64,000 nt of DNA from Anthopleura xanthogrammica. Its lineage: Eukaryota; Cnidaria; Anthozoa; Actiniaria; Actiniidae. The stretch is taken from positions 12,504,163 through 12,568,162 of the forward strand of contig OZ025214.1 of the NCBI GenBank assembly GCA_964019055.1, written 5' to 3'. Position numbers and translations under genes: made by a program. Under the pieces are notes generated by a model. That model was given only the letters and a program-made list of their open reading frames with translations, searched no databases and had not been told where the DNA came from. Of this stretch, positions 41,198 to 54,900 are shown piece by piece (within the stretch, counting starts at the first letter, position 1; the number at the start of each line of letters is the position of its first letter).

Positions 41198-41516
41198 ATG
41201 CACAAAATAAGATACAATACTTTAAAATGAGGATGTTAGATGATAGAAAACACTGGCATAAAACTCAAAAAGTAACCTATGGTTAAGGTACTAACTTTAG
41301 ATTGTCTCTCAGCCTTTTCTAGAGGTCTGCATACACAGCATTTGTGTTACAGTATCTTGTTAAAAGTTTTTTTTCAACCCCATCTTCAACTATACATGGA
41401 ACAGTAGCCAGGATGGTGCATTCCATGCAGGGAATAATAGATCCTCGGGTGTTGATATAAGCTATAGATAATTATATAGGATGGCTCTAACTATTGTTTT
41501 TTCAAAATCCCTCTTA

Positions 41517-41621
41517 GGCCTAGTTTAGACGTCGAATTTCATGCGGAAAAATCTTATAATAATGTTTGCACTCATTTGCATTAGATTCGGTGCATGTGAA
41601 ATTCAACGTCTAAACTTGGCC
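41517..41621. mobile_element. short MITE, GGCCTAGTTTAGACGTCGAA family
   Basis: Left GGCCTAGTTTAGACGTCGAA, right TTCAACGTCTAAACTTGGCC. A related longer copy is at 8639-8860. Confidence 0.85.
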
Positions 41622-42007
41622 TTCAGATGGGAGTTGAGATTTATTAGGCAAACTTTCTGCATTGTTTTTAATCTCCTTTAATAGAAATAGTTTCTATCTC
41701 CTGTACACTGTATACCATAATATTTAACATGAACAGTACCAAGGTATTCAATATCAACAGTATTAGGGTTTTTAAAAAGTACCATGACTCGTAGCCCTGC
41801 CATTTGCATCAATACAACATTGATGTCGTAGTAACAAGATTGAATAACTGATGTTGATTTTTTTAGTTTCATAAACCTGTTTAAAGTCACATAATAAATA
41901 TTTGTTAAAAAATAAAACGCTTTTGTGATAATTTTTTTCTACAAAAAAAGCTGACTATTACTCATTGTTAACCACTGTATTTTGCTGATGAACAAGTTTT
42001 CCCAAAG

Positions 42008-42138
42008 CTTGAAATAACACATCGGAATGCAGGTCAATTTGGAGGACAAAACCATAGGTTCCAATTCATGGGAGATTGAATTTGTTTTGTTTTGTCCTCC
42101 TAATTGAGCTGCTTTGATGTCACATGAAAGGGGTCCAT
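42008..42138. mobile_element. MITE, TAGACCCCTTGCAGC family, left end truncated
   Basis: ACATCGGAATGCAGGTCAAT through TCCTCCTAATTGAGCTGC to CACATGAAAGGGGTCCATT matches 11727-11867. The TATAGACCCC start is missing. Confidence 0.8.
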
Positions 42139-42227
42139 TCTTGGGTTGGAAATTACATATTATGTATCTGGATTTTTGCTCTTGGCCTCTTTCTCCACAA
42201 ATTGACCATTATTTTGTACTGTTCACA

Positions 42228-42395
42228 GTTCCCTGTGCCATCTTGTAAGGTAGCCGCGCCTTTGCATCGAAGCGAGGCAAACGGTGAGCTTGCAATGATG
42301 GAAACACCTTGGATGATTATTCACGTCTATCATTGCAAGGTCACTTTATGTCTTGCTTCGATGCAAAGGCACTTTTCAAGAGGGTGCAGGGAACT
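42228..42395. mobile_element. MITE, TTCCCTGCACCATCTTG family
   Basis: Left AGTTCCCTGTGCCATCTTG, right CAAGAGGGTGCAGGGAACT. The interior has inverted CTTTGCATCGAAGC / GCTTCGATGCAAAG. A second copy is at 47541-47696. Confidence 0.88.
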
Positions 42396-42594
42396 GAAGA
42401 GGAATATTCATTCTGTCAGTTGCTGTGCCCTGACTAAGGTCAGCCAGAGGGCCGTTTCAGGGTTTGATAAAATTCAAGTTTATTTGAGACCAGTAGTTAC
42501 CGTTCCCATGAGCTCAACAAATTCATGGTTCAAACTCGGACAATAGTGAATAAGGCAAATAGAACACAAAGTCTTATTTCAAAACATGACCAGT

Positions 42595-42613
42595 TTTATT
42601 GTCCAGTTTTATT
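42595..42613 (-). other. two polyadenylation signals (BRD8)
   Basis: TTTATT on the plus strand at 42595-42600 and 42608-42613 reads AATAAA for BRD8, about 360-375 nt after its stop codon. Confidence 0.45.
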
Positions 42614-42968
42614 GACCATCAAAATTTACATTACAACTTCGTCTTAAAATGAGTGGACTGTGAATCCCTTCAGCATACAAGCCTTATTTCAAAATATTAC
42701 CATACAACAAACCACCATAAAGGTGCAACTCTCAGCGCAAGGTTGCCGAAGTAGAATTTTTTCCTACTTGTGCAACAAATTGCGTCTTGTAACATGGCTC
42801 ACAACATCGATTTCCTGCAACATTGCACACAACGTTGCATTGTGTGTTCATAGCTTAACAGTTGCAGCATTGCATATATTAGAGAACTTTTCACGTTCCT
42901 TCTGTGTTGGATCTCCATAACCTTGATTCATAACTCAGTCAAGAGGGTCCAGTCTGATCTATGCTGTA

Positions 42969-45900
42969 TCATTTCTTGTTAGTTCTTTCTTGAGTGCTGG
43001 TCCTTACTCGAGTTCCAACTTGAGATACTCCTTTGCCTGTGCACAAAGATATGAAAGTTTAAGCTATGCTTTTAACAACACTTGGCATGCGTGATGCAGG
43101 GACCATGCAAGGGGAGGGGCTGGTAGGGCTATAGCTCTACCACTTTTACCCGTTATCCCATACTAATCTCTTATATTTTCCAATCTTAGCCCCACCACTT
43201 TTTCCTATACAAGTCTCTTATATAGCCCCACCACCTTTTAGGGTGCTCTGCGGTCCATGTGATAAGAAATCATAATCGTTCTAGTACCATAACACTAAAA
43301 TAGTCATCTTATCATTTGACATGCATGTTGACCACCGTGAAGGTCACTGGGAAAACTTGCAGGTCTACGACAGTTTTATCTTGCCGTGATTATAAGTTTA
43401 GCTTTGATAATACGTATGAAGAAGGAAGGTAGGGGAGGAATGTTTGTCCTAAAATGTGTTCTTTTGTATTTTTCTCTTCCATTTTTTCTCCTTTCATTTT
43501 TTCTTTCTTTCACTCTTTCTTTCTTTCACTCTTTCTTTTCTCTTGTTTCTTCCTTTCTGTACTTTTTCTTGGTCTTTTTTTCTCATTTCCCCTCTCTCTG
43601 ACTTTTGTCTCTTTATTCTTTTTTCATTCATTCATTATTTCTTTCCTCCTACATTTATTTATTTTTCATTCATTCATTCATTATTTCAATCATACATCCA
43701 TCCATCCATCCACCATTCATCCATTCACTCATTCATTCACTCATTAAGTCATTCATCCATCTAACCATTCATCATTCATCCATTAACTCATAATTCATTT
43801 CTTCATTCATTCATTTATTCTTTCTTTCTTTTTTGTGTTTTTTTCCTTCCAAAAATCAATGGTGTACCAAATTTCTACATTATATTTAACACACTGCCAA
43901 CCACATCCCATTGTGCATGCTTCGAAGACTTACCAAAAATACTTCCTAAACAAGGAAGATTGTCAGTTTCACAGGAAAAAGTGAAAAACTGGAAAGAAAT
44001 GGTAGAAAACTAGATATAAAAAGATGTTTAGAATGATTTAACGTGAATATACTCTTTAGCTTGAGAATTATTAGTTTGTACATTTTTTGGAACATCGGCC
44101 ATGTTGAGTTATAAGTTAGGTGTATGTAAAAATTTATATTTGGCCAGAATGTATTTTAGTGTCAAAAATACGATTCTAAATTTAATCATCATTATCAATA
44201 ATATTATAATCACCATCATTACAATAAGTCACATTTAAGAAATTAGAAGTCTCTACAATACCAAGGCTTTCTGAGGCTATTACCACCACCATTACGACCA
44301 TCATCATCACAAACATCATTATTACCACTACCATCACCACTATTAGTATTACTGGTACTACCACCATGATCATCAACATGGCCAATATAATTATTATGAG
44401 AAATGTAACATCAGGTATACGTATAAATAGTTTTACATTTCTTATATTAGTCATTAATTTACTTCATTAATTGAATTCCAAATATACTGTTCCATATTAT
44501 CCAAGATTTTCAAAAAATCAACTTTACCAGTTTTTCCATTAATTTTTTAAATAATTAAGATTTATGATTACTTTATTAATTATTTCATAATTATTTATGT
44601 CACATTGATTTCTAAATAACGTTAAGCTTTTAGCCGATTTTGGTAAAATCTGTATTTTTATTTTTAGATATCGTGGGGACCCAGATGTACTTCTGGGGAC
44701 TGTTTTATGGCATTTCTGAGGTATCTCATGATAGAATAACATCTTACCATCGGTTCTGTGTCCTCGTAACATCTTTGTGGAGTCTCTGTCAGATGACTGG
44801 ACCATGAGCTGTGTTGCTATATAAGACTGCAAAAAGAAATGTATTCATTGTGTTCAAATTTCTAATGTCTCATGAGAATAGTAAGACAATTCGTGCTAAT
44901 GAACTGAGCAAAAGAAAGTGAGCGAATGATTCCAGTAGTGGTAGTATAGACAACCCCTTGCAGCACTTTCATCAGAATGCAGATCAATTTCGAGAACAAA
45001 ATAATAGGTTCCAATTCTCCGGAGATTTAAATTTTGTCAAACAAATTGAGCTGCTTTGAAGTCACCTGCAAGGGGTCTATTTAACCCTATAATGCAAATG
45101 GCCTGTTTGAAGCATAGTTAAACGTTGTTACCTGAATCTGATCCATCACATCATCTCTCATTTCTTCAGCCATTCTGTAGCTGTAAGATTAAAGAATATC
45201 AAAATGAGACTTGAGTTCTCATTTTTGTTAGCTAAAAGGTAGTTTTGACCATCAAAAATACATCACCCAACCCACACACACAGCAAACAATACAGTATAG
45301 GCCAGAAGTTTTTCTGGGTCCCTGGAAGCTGGAAATGGACAAGGTCTGGGCACAGGCTCCATGCCTAAGCATGTGCTTAATAATTTATGGGCTTAATTTA
45401 TGAATTTTTCAATGGTTTGCTGGCATTTTTTGTTTGCTTGTTGTTCTGGCATTTTTGTGCCTACTCAATGGTTATGTACAATGTCATGTAAATCAACTTA
45501 CACATCATGATCAGAGCTGTTATACATCAGGGCATTCTGGAACATCAACATCATGTCTCTCTGGAACTCACTAGTTGTTTTAATGGTCTAAAAATCATTG
45601 AGATAAAAATAATTTTTATATTTTCATTCAAAAATTATCATGGAATTCCACTGCATTCTGTATTTGGGTGTTTGGTTCAAAGTCTCAAGATAGTAAGCAG
45701 ATTAGTGTGTGAGTTATTGAAGGGTTGTATATGTTTAAAGCAGACACAAAAGTAACACTCTGATGATAATCAAAATCCTTTATAATTATATATAATATAT
45801 ATATATATTTAATCCTTTTTATATATGGCTGATAGTATTCCTTCTAGAGGTACAACTGAATTTTATTTACAAGGAATGTCAGCATTGATAAAACATATAC

Positions 45901-48900
45901 ATTACTTACTCCATTTTCTATATTTTTCTTGATGGTGGTTAAGTCCATGGGTCTGTAAAGAAAACCAAATTAACATGGGTCATGCATGTGTGAAATCAAT
46001 AATTTAAAACCTGTGAAATAAATACTACGTAGACTAATACACTTTAGTACACCCTAATTCCATTGTTTTCTTTTGTGTCTATTTGACTATTACACTTTAA
46101 CAAGCAATTTTTATTTCACCAGTTTAGTGATTTCACTCTAGACATACATGTATCAATGATGAGGAAATCTGTCCCAGAACATAAGCTAAAAGTAAAGACT
46201 CGGCTCCTCCCAGTCAAATGTCTTCACGTAACATTACTGTGTCATTTTCCTTTTTATTTCATTTGTTTATTACCTGAAGACAATGTTGTGGTAGCCAGGA
46301 GCCTCATCATCAGTAACGGCATGGAGAAACACATTTGCATACCTAATAAAAATCAACAAAAATTCAAATAATTAGTGAATAGAAGATTATATTTGCATCT
46401 TCACTATAGTCTTGCAATATCAAGAAGGCAATAGTAAGATGATTCTTGAACCGCCTCCCAGTTGGTTTAGTTGATTGAGCACTGGTTGGTTGTAAGGGAG
46501 AGGTCATGGGTTCGAATCCCTGAGGCCAGACCCACACTAAGGGTGTTGCCTTTGCTCATAAAATATCTTCTCAGATGACCATGTAGAATGGCTGTCCCGT
46601 CTCTTTCAGAGACGTTAAACACTGATGGCCACAAGTTTATCAGTTGCAACTGTCACATGTCACCTTCTCTCAATAAAGTTGATTTATATTTTTCAAGAAC
46701 TCACTTGTGGTTTGCTGCAGCACGCCACACCAACATGATAGATTTTCTCCATGTTTTTTGTGCTTGGATTGACTCTGTGTCCATGTCACTAGGAAGCAAT
46801 GGAAAAAACAAGTTAAGGATGATAGTGATAGTAATTTATTGGTAAATTATTGTTGATAATGATGATGAGGTTGATGATATTGATGCTGATGCTGATGATA
46901 ATTGTGGCAATGCTAATGGTGATGATGATGATGATGCTGGTGCAGTAGAAGATAATGTTGATGATATTGATGATGATGCTGATGATAGCAGTGGCAATGA
47001 CAATACTAAGTGGAGAAGATAGTGATGATGATGATGATGATGATACTGGAAATGTACATTAATGGTGATGATACTGATGTTGTGAATGATGCCGATGATA
47101 ATTATATTGATGATGCTGGTAATAACACAGAGAACGAACAAATGATCTTACAATTTCAAAGTGAATATAAAATACATAAATTATTTACCCTTGCGAAGTC
47201 TGTGATGCTGGACTGGCTGGCACAGACTCAGAGCCGATAGTACTAGCTCTTTCCAAGTATGATTCCTCTTTAGAGCGGTCACCGGATTCAGAGTAACCAT
47301 CGTCAATGCTTTCTTGCTCTTCTTCCTCCTCACTGTCGTCTTTCTTTTCACTTATGGTCGATTCCATATCGTCATCTTCTTCATCTTTTTCGCTTGCTTT
47401 TTCTGATTCTATTTCGATTGTTTCAGACTTGGAATCCTAGAAATATAGAAAAGATGTTTCAAATATAATGACCATACTTTACAAAGAAAGGAAGGAAGGA
47501 TGGAATGAAAGAACTTAAATAACAATAGCAGTCTATATATATCCCTGCACCATTTGAAAGGTACTGTAGCCATGTCTTTGCATTGAAGCAAGACATAAGG
47601 TGACCTTGCGATGAAAGAGAAACCTCTCTCTCATTGCAAGGTTATCTCATGTCTCACTTTCGATGCAAAGGCACTTTTCAAGATGGTGCAGGGAATTGTG
47701 AAGGGGACTATTAATACATTAAAAAGATAAGAGAAATATTTAATGCAAAGGGGAATGAAAAGGAAAAAGAGAATTGAAATAAAATGAAGTAAATTGAAGT
47801 GAAGAGAAGAAAAAAAGATTAGAAAAAAATGAGAAAAAAGAGAGATAAGAAAGTGAAAGGAAAATGAATGAAAATGAATGGAAAGAGAAAAAAATGGAAT
47901 GGATGCTCATTTTCAAATTATATACCTCTTCTTTTTCTTCTTCCATTTCTGTTTCATTATCCTAAAATATCATTGAAAAAATTAACATTAATAGTGAAAA
48001 AAGAGCAACAATCATAAGCAATATGAATCTCATTTACATAACACCACTGGTATTACAGATATTACAGATACAACTTACTGTGGATGTTACAGACTTGGAC
48101 CGACGTTGACTTCTTCGTCCCCTTGGGCGTCCTAAATGAGAATTTGGTTTAAAATCACAATCTAGCTTACAATAATCTTTTAAAGTAGCCAAACCATCTC
48201 TACGCCCTTTCTAAACCTTTCTCTATAAATTATCCCTGCACTGATCATGATCAAACTCAATCTTCTCTCAATGAACACTAAAACTTCGCCAAATAAACAC
48301 AAAGAGAATTTAGCACTTGATCATACCTGGTCTTCCTGGTTTAGGTGCCCTGGTTCGTCCTGTCACTCTTGGCGACGGCTGTGGGGTGTCCACTATCTCA
48401 ATCTTAATTTCAGGTTGTAGGGTGTGGTCTGCACCTCCTGCCGTCACAGATATTTCTTCAGTTTCTTCTTTATTTGTGGTAATGTTTTCAATATCTTTCT
48501 TATTGGTTTGTGCTGGAGTTGGTTCTACTATCTTAACTAATTGTTCTGGTATGATTTCCTGGAATAATAATATAAAGATATTCAATACTTCTAAAGTATA
48601 ACCAAGCAACCAATGTTTGCAATACTAACCTTCTTCTCTGCAGGCGGAGTCATGGGTGGTGGTGTCATGGCTATTGGTGATGGTATTGTATCACTGATTG
48701 CCGCCTATAACCAATGATAACATTACCAAGACATTTAGTCAATAGATAGTACAAGATATATATGCCCAATACCTTTCTAACAATCCCCCACGGCATGGTA
48801 CCGTATACACACTGCTACAGGTTCTATTCTCAACTGAACTGCAGGTGTGGGTTGAGTTTTTTTTGATGTGTTGTTCTCTCCCTTGCCACAAGGGTTTTTC

Positions 48901-51900
48901 TCCACGTTCTCTGATTTTCCTCCCTCCCAAAAAATCAACATGTGAGTTGAGTGTTGTGTGTTGTAAACAATGAATGTGGTACCGGTAGTGCACATGAAGT
49001 GAACCTCATGGAAAATCCCTGTTACAGGGAGTTATTGTCGTAATGTTTTCTGTGGATGAATGGATGATTCATGCTATCACAGTAAGGTGGAAAACTAACC
49101 TTTGGGTTAACAGAAATGGATGTAACTACAACACCACTTTCTTCATCTTTGCCGCCTGAAATTACATATTAAATTTCAAAGTTGAGAAACATTATTCAAT
49201 GCACAACCCAAGACAAAATACATGGTCTTGGGTATACAAGGGGAAGACCAACAAATTCTATTTTTTATGTGGGCTAATCTCTAAGTCAGGGCACAGATAC
49301 TAGTATCTCACAGATCAATTTAGCATGTTATATTAATTTAGAGGGAGTAAATCCAGATAGCGCCGTCGAGAGAAAACCCTCGAAATCAAGGGAGAGACCC
49401 AACAAACTCTACTCACATGTGATGCCAAGTCTAGGAATCATACCCCGCGACCCCAGAGGTAAGAGGTGAATGCAATACCCATATACCCCACCCTTGATTC
49501 GGGTACATTGTTACATGCATGTGTTTCGGGGGGGGGGGGGGGGGGAGAGAAGATTTTCTGAGGTTAGTGGGAAGTGACATGCCAAATAAATCCTGAATAT
49601 GTCACTGATACAAGGAATAGAAAATTAAAATCATTAAACACTTACCAACAGAAATAGCTCCTCTGCCTGGTCCAGAGATATCAGAACTAATAGTTATGTT
49701 ACTGTCAATAGCCTTTGATGATAGAGGCTAGGGAAAAAACATTAAACACTTGTCATCATAAGTTAGCGCTCAACAACAGACCTTTATAAGTTTTACTTGG
49801 GCATATTGTTTTTCCAATAGCTGGGTATTTGTGTAAAAGTTATTTACTACAACTACCAGAATCCCTTGCACACTTTCTTTTGTTCAGTTCATTAGCAACA
49901 ATAATGTCTTACTATTCTCATGAGGAAATAAAAATATGAAGGAAAGTTTGCAAAGCAATTAGTAGTGGTAGTAAAATGACACTATCATGCTAACAGCCTT
50001 TATCAGAGTTCGTACATGATCCCCTGTGAGAATTTCCAAAACTTTTCCAAAACTTTCCAAAGCACTTTGAATCAAATTTCCAAAACTACACATAGCACAA
50101 AAATATAGCCAAATTAATGAATCTGAAACATTCAACATACTTTTACCAATGCAAAATAATACTGCAGACAACCTTCAAAAATATCTATAACTTTTCCATA
50201 GCCTAGTGGACCTTAAATCAATTTAGCTTTTAGCCTTTAGCCACCAAATATACAAGTTTCAGGCTCCACTTAGAACATGTTTTGCTGTCTGGTGTTCACG
50301 CTTAGATGCGAATGCCTGAATAATTGTTTTGTACCTTTTCAATATAGGAGTTAGAAGCAGGGACATTGTTAAGCAAGGTGGTAGTATTGGGTGTTGACGA
50401 CTGTGATGATAACAGCTTGGATAGTGTTGGTGCTGTGACTGAAGGTGCAGCAGGCATGATTCTATCTCTTATGGAATCCACCTTGTGATTTTCCATAGGA
50501 GATTTTTGACCTAAGAATTATAATAAAGAAATCAGGAAATATTGCACAGTTGGCTTACTTGGTTGAGGATCAGACTCTTAATTGTGTGGTATGTCATGGG
50601 TTCAAGCCCTATCTAGTATTCCAAGCTTGAGTCCCTCTGGGCTTGGTCTTGTATGTGAGTAGAGTTGATCTTCTCCGATGCTTTAAGGTTTTTTCCCCAG
50701 GTTCTCCAGTTTTCCTCCCTTCACAAAAATCAACTTCTAAATTCCAATTCGATCATGGAATGAGGGCCACAGGTTTGTTAGCCACTGGCTATTAAGTGCT
50801 ACCCTCGTAAAAACAAGGATGTTCTTTTTAGTATTCAGGGTAATGAAATATTGGAGTAGAAGGTGCCGCTGCTCTAAATTGAAGAAGCACAGGTGGCGTA
50901 CAAATTGATGCAAGCCCCCCTGAGTACAATAACTATAAGGGCTTACTAATTGTATAACGGCGAATACAAACCTAAAAAAGACTTGCTATCTGTGAGCTGT
51001 TGGTTTGGTGTTGCCTGGGCAATGGGTGCTGTTGAAATGGAGTGATCAATGTCTTTTGTGTGACCTGTCGGCAAGGTCGGATGTACAGTATCTGTTCCCT
51101 ATTACAAATAAAATGGTTAAACTTCCATCTAACAGTCAAGTTAAGACCACAGGGAGCCCAAGAAATACTTTTGTCAGCACTTATACCTTTATTTAGAAAT
51201 AGGTGGAAAATAGATTTTCAACCTTTCAAAATCGTTTTGAAATGCTTGTCTTTACTTTATTTAACCATAAGAATTGAGTTTTCAAAAAATTCCCTCCCTA
51301 GCAATGATAATCAACTACTTTAATATTCAGCCCGGACGTTTTCATTTTGGGGTTCCTGTGGTACAGATGTGGACAGACAGACAGACACCATGAACTTATC
51401 ATAAAGTTGGTAATCTTGATACAACTATCTTCTTTATGTAAAGATTTGACCTATACAACATTATATTGTTTGGGATTTGTGGTACAGATGTGATGGACGG
51501 ACAGACAGAAAGAGACGGACAGACGGACAGATGGACACCACTTTTTATAACCTAGACAATCACCTACCTTTTTGGGCAAAGATTCAGTCTTTTTAGGTAA
51601 GGACTCATTTATGGATTCCTTTGGTGGTTGAGATAACAATGACTTCAGTGACTCGGCATTCCCAGATGTACTTCCAGCTGACGGGCGCTTGGGTTGCACT
51701 TGGACAGGAGGGCTGGTTACCCCTGGTTCTACTTTCGGAATGACTGTCTCCTGAGGTGCTGGAGGCATCTCAACACTGACCGTCTGCACTGCTGCTCCAG
51801 GATCTATATCCATTGGTTCAGATTTTAAAGGTTCGGCATCGAAGCTCATTCTTGGTACATCCGGGCCTTTAGTTGCATCTCCTATCCCTCCAATATCGCC

Positions 51901-54900
51901 TGGACTGCCGGTGGGTGGGGCATGTTGGCCAGCCTGGCCATGACGCTGCTGTAACTGTTGTTGATACTTCTGAAACCTATTATGATATCAGGAAATAAAT
52001 TAATGTGTAAGATTACAATAATAGTCAATACCAGACTGCAGGCAGAGATAGACAATATCCTCTGCTCTAACAGCCAATCAGAATACACCATATTTAGGAT
52101 AACGGCCCAGAAAAAAATAAATAGCAGTTATTTTATGAAACATATTATTCGAAGAGTTTTACCTTGGAGTTGGTTTAGGAATCCTCAGCTGTTTTCCTTT
52201 CTGTGGCGAAGGAGTCACAGCCTGAGTTCCTTGTTTCAAACCTTATAAAAGAAACAGATAAAATAATAATTATAATATTATATCTGAGTCTTCCAGCCCT
52301 ACAAAATGTTGGGCAAAATGAAATCATAATAATAATAATTACAATATTTTGTCAGGAAGCTCACCAAATAGAGGAGTTGAGGAGATGGGGAAAGAAACTC
52401 CAGGGGACCCTCCAGGGAGCGGTGAGGAGGAACTATCACCTCCAGAAGACGATCCTGGTGTTGATGCTTGCATTTGTTGCATTTCTTCCATTTTTCTTTT
52501 TCGCCTTAAGGAACACAATAAAATGAAAAAAGAATGAAACTTATTTCGCTCAGATTTCTTTGGTAACCCATGGTGGTAAATTTCTGATGGATAAGATCAT
52601 AGTTTTTTCTAGGACAAGTTTAAAAAAAAAGTATAATACTATACTTACGCTTGTATCTCTTCCCATATTGCTGGTAATTGTTGGTCAATCTTTCCATTCC
52701 TTATATCCTCTATGCGCATTTTTAGTTTTCTGTAATGTTGATCAACAGTGAGTCACATCTCTTACAAGACAAGTTCTTGTTAGATATCAAAAGATTTTGC
52801 CATACCTGAATGTCAACTGATCATTCTTCATGCTTTTCTTCAGGTCATCTATTCTTTCAAAAGTTAGTTTCCTCACTATCTGTTCTCCGGGTGTTTCTGG
52901 AAACAAAACCATTTATTTGTCAAAGAAAGTTTCACAATGCTTATATTATCACAATGAAAATTTTAATGATACAAATGTACACAAGTTTCATCTTTTCACT
53001 ATGCAAGGCTTGAAATCATGGCCAGTCAGTCGCCTGTCATGATGACCCGCCCGCCAAATTAGTTTCAGCTTGGTTCTGCACTAATGTTACTTATTTATTA
53101 TGACCGGCAGGGTAAAGATTTGACCGGACAACTTCCAATTCTGGCTAGACACTATTGACAACTGGCCATTATTTCAAGCCCTGCTATAGCTGGGTTTCAA
53201 TCAGCTGATAAAAGTCCTTGAATCTCATTATCTGCTCCAAATGGTGGTCAAACACTGACCACCATGTGCTGTCAACCAGAAAGAATTCTGTTGAAAACTT
53301 GTGATTCAGCTGAGGAACATTCTGCACGAGATAGGAAATGACGTCAAGTGAAACCCAGCTATACAGTATTTATTTAACATGGATTGACCACAGTTTTCAT
53401 TGGTACATTTGATTGAAACAAACTTGTGACACTTTAATCGGCGATAGACTAGTATCAATCAAATAAATCATTAGTAATGAGGTATATGTGAACTGTGGAA
53501 AGGTATATGGGAACAATTTATTTGATTGACAGTTGTCTATTATACTTGGTAATTAATAGCTCCGCGGCACTTACCCCCAGCTCCTGATTCACTGGTTCTT
53601 TTACGTCTGAACAAAAAGAATATGAAAAAAATAACTTAACCTTTAATCTTAAGTCTTTAATGTATATTGCTTGCTTGATTGAATTAGATATCATTTTATC
53701 AAATCCTGAAACAACCTCTGGGCTAATCTAAGTCAGGGCATGGCTAACTCACAGATCCAATCCCGAAACAACCTCTGAGTTAATCTAAGTCAGAGCATGG
53801 GTAACTCACAGATCAAACCCTGAAACAACCTCTGGGCTGATCTAAGTCAGGGCATGGTTAACTCACAGATCCAACCCTGAAACAATCTCTGAGCTAATCG
53901 AAGTCAGACCATGGCTAACTCACAGACTGAATTGGAATTTAGCTTCTTATATTTTAAGAGACCTAACAAACTCTACTCTCATGTGATACAGAGTCCAGGA
54001 ATCAAACACCTGAGACCCAGAAGAGGTTACTGTACTGCATGCTGCTACATATACGACTGAAATACTTACTTTGGTGTATTAACCTTTTCCAGCATCTGGG
54101 AGTACAATATAGCACAGTTCTACAGCAAAAAAAGAAAATAATTTTTATAGCATTTCTACATGAACTTCTGTAAAGAATCCAAAAGACATTGTCAGTAAGC
54201 TTACCTTCTGCGAAAAAAAATCATGTGGGCGTACTTTTCCACAGCGGCCTGTCTCATTGATAGGCTTAATGGCTCGGCTTACTGATACCCTACAAATAAT
54301 AAAACAGAATAACTTTTATACCTTATTACATGAAATTTTTTGCAACACTTAAATTTTGTGATTTTTCCAATTTCCAAAAAATTGCAAACACAGAGTGACA
54401 AAAATATCCCCTGGAAAATTAAGTGGCCCTCAATTTTTGGAAAAAGAAAGCAGGGATAAAAGATGCTGTTATAGAGAACAAAGCACGAGTGCCTCAAGTA
54501 TTCATTATAATTTTCACAACACTTAAACTCCAGCATATGCAGGCTTAGCCTCACTTCTGCGATCAGAAAACAAAATCAGAAATTAGAATAACAAAAGAAG
54601 CAACTGCTGGATTCGAGGATAAGCCTGCATACACTGGAGTTTTAAGAGTCATCAATACTCAAGTCAAAACCAAAGAACCTATGAACGAAATTTTAATTTT
54701 TTGTTGTAAAATTTGGCAATAAAGTCATTTTGATTAAAGGAATGCGCGTAATTGGAAACAAATATTAAATGATTTATTCAATGAAATCGCGAACTTAAGT
54801 GACTTGGAATATAATATTCTAGCAGAATCGTGTAATCATAGTAAAGGACTGAAGGATTTTGAAGTATTTTGACTGAAAAGTCGTCAAAAACTAACCAGTT

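Larger units (their letters stand above)
41198..42968. other. intergenic region between convergent SRSF10-like and BRD8 genes
   Basis: Contains the SR-gene 3' UTR (candidate AATAAA at 41893 and 41911) and MITEs at 41517-41621, 42008-42138 and 42228-42395. It also has one isolated degenerate 57-bp-type unit near 42415-42470, two minus-strand AATAAA signals for BRD8 (42595-42600, 42608-42613), and a GTTGCA-rich palindromic patch at about 42700-42870. No additional gene recognised. Confidence 0.65.

Noticed and set aside
43036..43039. Search for a second bromodomain downstream of the BRD8 stop
   Set aside because: No bromodomain-like sequence is present between 41198 and 42968 on the minus strand; the gene ends at TGA 42969.
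43386..43793. Overlapping Phe/Ser/Leu/His-rich open frames
   Set aside because: Produced by TTTC and CATT simple repeats in the last BRD8 intron; no homology or gene structure.
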